Source: Larkinella bovis
GTDB taxonomy: Bacteria; Bacteroidota; Bacteroidia; Cytophagales; Spirosomataceae
Length of the DNA stretch: 64,000 nt
Assembly (NCBI RefSeq): GCF_042655385.1
Contig: NZ_JBHSMA010000017.1
Coordinates: 38,031 to 102,030, forward strand
Reading direction: 5' to 3'
Part shown: positions 61,171 through 64,000 of the stretch, in pieces
How the letters are laid out: the number at the start of each line of letters is the position of its first letter
How positions within the stretch are numbered: the first letter of the stretch is position 1
The notes under the pieces: generated by a model
What the model saw: the letters and a program-made list of their open reading frames with translations, nothing else
What the model was told of the DNA's origin: nothing
Database searches by the model: none
Made by a program: the position numbers and the translations under genes

Positions 61171-61275
61171 GATCGGGATTTAAAAATCCCGATCGTAACT
61201 GTAGAGGATTTATAATCCGAAAATCCGATTGCAAATCGGAAACCGAGCTATCCGGAATTTAAAATTCCGGATAGC
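61171..61275. repeat. Cluster of four palindromes between convergent genes
   Basis: Four different palindromes occur in 105 bp. GATCGGGATTT 2-nt spacer then inverse (61171-61194). GGATT/AATCC with 3-nt spacer (61206-61218). TCCGATT/AATCGGA with 3-nt spacer (61224-61240). GCTATCCGGAATTT 1-nt spacer then inverse (61247-61275). All have an AT-rich centre of the ATTTAnAAT kind and GC flanks. They lie between the convergent SDR and Hint genes. Confidence 0.85.
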
Positions 61276-61298
61276 AACTGAAACCCCTAAACCGCCAA

Positions 61299-62285
61299 TC
61301 ACTTATCCAGCACAACCACGTCGTTCACTAAATAACTACCCCGGTCGGTGACAAGATTGTAGACGGTATTGACAGACCGCACATTCGACTGAACGTCGGC
61401 TACTTTCCAGGCAGAAACCGCCTGCGTGGCCCCATCGAACCGATAGAGAACATCACCCCTACGCAGATCGCCCAGCTTTTTCGCGCCGGTCGCGGTTTGA
61501 ACCGGGTGGTTGGCAGTGGCTTCCAGCAAAACCGGTCTGGTCAGGGTCAGGCTGGCCGACACCTCCTCGGCGGGAATCACCCAAACCCCCGCAATCGCCA
61601 GATTCGGTTTTTCGTGAATCGACACTTCACGCACCCGAGCAGGCACCAGCAGGCGGGTTTTCGCATCGTACGCCATCACTTCATCGCCCGGTTTTACCTC
61701 CTGAATGGCTTTCGTCTGGCGGTTGGCCAGCGTTACCAGGGCATCGGCCGGGAAACAGAAGTTGTATTCTTCTTTTTTCTTCTCCCCGCCTTCTTCCTTT
61801 GAACCGCCCCCCAGCAGCAGGGACATTTCGCGGGAAAGCACAAAACCGAGTGCCGACATCAGACCGGCTTCCTTTTCACCCACGTATTTCAGATCATCGA
61901 TATATGCATCCCATGCCTTGCGGTCGGCGCTAGCGCCGGGAATCACGAACGGTTTTACGTCTTTGGTTTTACCATTTTCGTAGATGGCCAGCAAACCGAG
62001 TTCTTTGGTGTCGGCTGCTGTGAACACCTTGTACAGGTAAATTTTCCGGGGAATACCGTCGCTGTAATTAAACACATAAGCCGGGCGTTCTTCGTAACGG
62101 TCCAGAATGAAATCCCCGGATTTGAAGTAGGTATCTTTTTCCAGATTTGCGATCTTGATGGCTTTGATGGCCTTCAGTTGATCCAGCGACATGCTCGCTG
62201 TCTGCGCCCGGACGGTTGAGTAGACCAGTTGCAAAACTGCTAGACAACCCAGCAGCACAAATTGACGAAGTTGGTTGGTTTTCAT
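61299..62285 (-). CDS. Secreted protein with C-terminal Hint (intein/hedgehog-type) domain
   Basis: A 328-residue exported protein. A signal peptide (FVLLGCLAVLQLVYSTVRAQ) is followed by an unassigned domain (about 29-170, rich in Lys/Asp with ILDRYEERPAYVFNYSDG). A Hint domain starts at Cys177 (NFCFPADALVTLANRQTKAIQEVKPGDEVMAYD); block B carries Thr257-x-x-His260 in EATANHPVQTATG, and the end has NTVYNLVTDRGSYLVNDVVVLD. Cys1 and TxxH are the residues needed for N-S acyl shift and cleavage. The C-terminal His-Asn of true inteins is not seen, so splicing is unlikely but self-cleavage or ligation is possible. It lies 42 bp after the amine oxidase gene. Confidence 0.88.
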   Translation of the reverse strand: MKTNQLRQFVLLGCLAVLQLVYSTVRAQTASMSLDQLKAIKAIKIANLEKDTYFKSGDFILDRYEERPAYVFNYSDGIPRKIYLYKVFTAADTKELGLLAIYENGKTKDVKPFVIPGASADRKAWDAYIDDLKYVGEKEAGLMSALGFVLSREMSLLLGGGSKEEGGEKKKEEYNFCFPADALVTLANRQTKAIQEVKPGDEVMAYDAKTRLLVPARVREVSIHEKPNLAIAGVWVIPAEEVSASLTLTRPVLLEATANHPVQTATGAKKLGDLRRGDVLYRFDGATQAVSAWKVADVQSNVRSVNTVYNLVTDRGSYLVNDVVVLDK

Positions 62286-62327
62286 AGAAGCATTTGAGTT
62301 GATGTACCCACAGACCGGCGGGTACGG

Positions 62328-63890
62328 TTATTTTTTCGTGTATTCGCCCACGCGGGCGTGCAGGGTCTCGACAACCCGCCGGGCCGACGTAAACGCGCCG
62401 GCCATCCAGGCCGTCAGGTACGTGGTGTGTTCCCCGGCGAAGTAAATGTTACCGTCCGGCTCGAGCAATGCCGGGTAAAATTTCCGGCGCGCGGCCTCGT
62501 CGTACACCGCCCAGCCCCCCTCGTTGTACGGGATTTTCTGCCAGGCCAGCGAAAACGAATTTTCAAATTCCTGCGGATATTGCGGATGGATTTTGTACCC
62601 CTGCTCCAGCGCCAGTTTTTCGCGGGCGGCCAGCGTCATATCACCCACCGCTTCGGCCCGGCTGTAAAAGTTGTAATACCCGATCAACACGCCTTTCCGG
62701 CCCATCAGGCCAAATGACGGGTACCAGATCTGATTGATATCCAGGTTAGTCCGGGAAATACCGCCGTAAATGGCATCGTCTTCCTCCCAAAACCGGCGCT
62801 TGAATTGCAGCCCAATTTTCCCGGTTTTCATGTACGGAATAAAATCCGCCGACCGCTTCACCATCGGCGACAGGTCCGAGTCGATTTTTTTCAAAACCGG
62901 TAACGGCAACGTACAAACGCAGAATTCAGCCGTAACTTCCATTGGCTTGCCATCTTTCTGATACACCACCCGAACGCCGTTTTCCGTTTTGCGCAGTTCT
63001 TTCACCGGCGCATTGAACTGAATTTTTCCCGCCAGTTTTTTCTCAAATGCTTTCGGAATGGCGTCCATACCGCCAACGGGTTGCAACAGCGTCGCGTGTT
63101 GCTCAAACGTATAATCGCCGTTGTTGTAAAAAACCGGTTGCATATACCCCGACCGCAGGTAATCCGTCAACCCGTACGGATCAGCCAGATCGCCGGGAAC
63201 GGCCCCCGCACCGGGTGGATTTTTGTAGCCCCGGCGGTTGGTGCCTTTGTAGAGCTTGCCGGTGTTGAGATCCCCTTCGTTTTTCAGAAAATCAATCAGT
63301 TTCTCGACATCTTCTTTCGTCAGCTGTTGGTCGAGCGACGACTGATCCAGCGCCTTCGCCAGCAACTCGCTCGTGTAACCGCGCAAATCGCTGTGGTATT
63401 CCCGAATGCGCATTCGTTTGTTGGCCAGCGCTCCCGTTCCGCCATCGTTATACAACCAGGCCGACTCGTTCGAGCCGTTGAAAATCTCGAGCGGCACGCC
63501 CAACTCCCGGCAATAGTGTAAGGTCAGCTGGTGATGGTGCGGAATCCGGGCGGCTCCACCATTAAAATACTGTCCATCAACAAATTGGCAGACCTGTTCA
63601 GTCCCGCCAATTTCGGTTTCCTTCGTCCCTCCGCGAACCGTCCAGACCCGGCCGCCCGACCGGCCCCGGGCTTCCAGAACCGTACAGTCGTAGCCCAGTT
63701 TACCCAGCTCATACGCCGTAGTCAAACCGGCCAGACCCGCCCCCAAAATCACGACTTTTCGGGCTTTTCCGTCTTTGAGCCCGTTGGCGGGTAACGCAAA
63801 GGCTTCGGCGGGAGCCGGTTTCAGCAACCCCCAGGCCAGCAAAGTCGCATACGTAGCGCCAGTCGATTCAATAAAATTTCGTCGGGTCAT
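62328..63890 (-). CDS. Tat-exported flavin-containing amine oxidase
   Basis: A 520-residue flavoprotein. A twin-arginine-type N terminus (MTRRNFIESTGATYATLLAW) suggests Tat export. The dinucleotide motif is KVVILGAGLAGLTTAYELGKLGYDCTVLEARGRSGGRVW (GxGxxG and the LEAR-GG of amine oxidases). The C-terminal FAD-contacting end reads GNIYFAGEHTTYLTAWMAGAFTSARRVVETL. It deaminates or oxidises an amine, amino acid or polyamine outside the cytosol, giving peroxide. Co-orientation with the Hint protein (42-bp gap) suggests one operon. Upstream 110 bp at the window edge contain direct and inverted repeats. Confidence 0.94.
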   Translation of the reverse strand: MTRRNFIESTGATYATLLAWGLLKPAPAEAFALPANGLKDGKARKVVILGAGLAGLTTAYELGKLGYDCTVLEARGRSGGRVWTVRGGTKETEIGGTEQVCQFVDGQYFNGGAARIPHHHQLTLHYCRELGVPLEIFNGSNESAWLYNDGGTGALANKRMRIREYHSDLRGYTSELLAKALDQSSLDQQLTKEDVEKLIDFLKNEGDLNTGKLYKGTNRRGYKNPPGAGAVPGDLADPYGLTDYLRSGYMQPVFYNNGDYTFEQHATLLQPVGGMDAIPKAFEKKLAGKIQFNAPVKELRKTENGVRVVYQKDGKPMEVTAEFCVCTLPLPVLKKIDSDLSPMVKRSADFIPYMKTGKIGLQFKRRFWEEDDAIYGGISRTNLDINQIWYPSFGLMGRKGVLIGYYNFYSRAEAVGDMTLAAREKLALEQGYKIHPQYPQEFENSFSLAWQKIPYNEGGWAVYDEAARRKFYPALLEPDGNIYFAGEHTTYLTAWMAGAFTSARRVVETLHARVGEYTKK

Positions 63891-63902
63891 TCTAATCAGT
63901 TA

Positions 63903-64000
63903 AGACGGTGCCGCCCGTGCGGTGAAGAGTTAGGAGTGAAGACGGGGCCGCCCGGCGGTTGGCTGACGCAGGCTGAAAAAGGGTGCGCCAGCCACCCGCC
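63903..64000. repeat. Direct and inverted repeats at the window end
   Basis: AAGACGG(T/G)GCCGCCCG occurs twice, at about 63903 and 63939. GGCGGTTGGCTGACGC (63954-63969) is inverted with two mismatches at 63985-64000. The element is cut by the window edge, so its full form is not visible. It is upstream of the amine oxidase start. Confidence 0.6.

Noticed and set aside
1..64000. Mobile elements, CRISPR arrays, tRNA or rRNA genes
   Set aside because: I looked for transposase and integrase motifs, evenly spaced direct repeats and tRNA cloverleaf ends (terminal CCA with TTCGA-type loops) and found none convincing.

Overview
The window looks like a chromosomal piece of a Bacteroidota bacterium, most likely order Cytophagales and plausibly a Spirosomaceae relative. 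The reasons are two SusC/SusD outer-membrane pairs, an ECF sigma/FecR cascade, a secreted glycoside hydrolase with a type IX secretion (T9SS) C-terminal domain, LytS/LytTR signalling, TAnnTTTG-type -7 promoter elements and almost no Shine-Dalgarno sites. I see no rRNA, tRNA, CRISPR, insertion sequence or phage gene.

Layout. 1-7293 (+): the end of a SusC gene, its SusD, and two tandem secreted paralogues of unknown function. 7294-10259 (+): a conserved small protein, a degenerate and an intact single-domain response regulator, and a proline-rich acidic orphan. 10349-17845: a HEAT/double-DUF1080 protein, two Tat-exported Gfo/Idh/MocA oxidoreductases, a small secreted protein and a DUF1080 protein. 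17926-24966 (-): a large modular GH44 glycanase, then a terminator, then a LytS/LytTR two-component pair. 25260-28094: a DUF3500 protein, a D-lactate/glycolate-type FAD oxidase and the ribosome-rescue factor ArfB. 28266-29628 (+): three tandem small helical paralogues of unknown function. 29637-36620 (-): a MarR-GNAT fusion, an FG-GAP protein, a metallo-hydrolase, a MetE-like protein, a SIS protein, a ROK kinase and an SDR, with a divergent GntR regulator at 36750. 37482-42610: a PAS histidine kinase, a third Gfo/Idh oxidoreductase, and a DsbA-like protein divergent from an HxlR regulator. 42671-46117 (+): a metal-uptake-like unit with a perfect 20-bp operator-like palindrome, a His-rich membrane protein and a TonB receptor with a CxxC plug motif, followed by a free-standing CBM48 protein. 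46213-50287 (-): a heme CxxCH/HEAT protein and a TIM-barrel isomerase. 50402-60148 (-): a polysaccharide-utilisation locus in the order sigma factor, FecR, SusC, SusD, FAD oxidoreductase, sialate-type esterase. 60377-63890: an SDR, a Hint-domain secreted protein and a Tat-exported flavin amine oxidase.

How the genes fit together. Much of the window serves glycan capture and oxidative periplasmic sugar processing. The SusCD systems import oligosaccharides. GH44 and the esterase trim polymers. The exported Gfo/Idh enzymes, three DUF1080 domains, an exported FAD oxidoreductase and a hydroxypyruvate-isomerase-like TIM barrel are the kinds of enzymes used in 3-keto-glycoside (C3-oxidation/elimination) chemistry. 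Regulation is by local devices: sigma/FecR, LytTR, GntR, MarR, HxlR and a probable metal repressor acting from elsewhere.

Many intergenic gaps carry inverted repeats built from locally repeated short words. The parts that look least described are the triplet of small helical proteins with a 30-bp palindrome, the tandem 800-residue secreted proteins, the HAH/CxxC metal unit and the Hint protein beside an exported amine oxidase.
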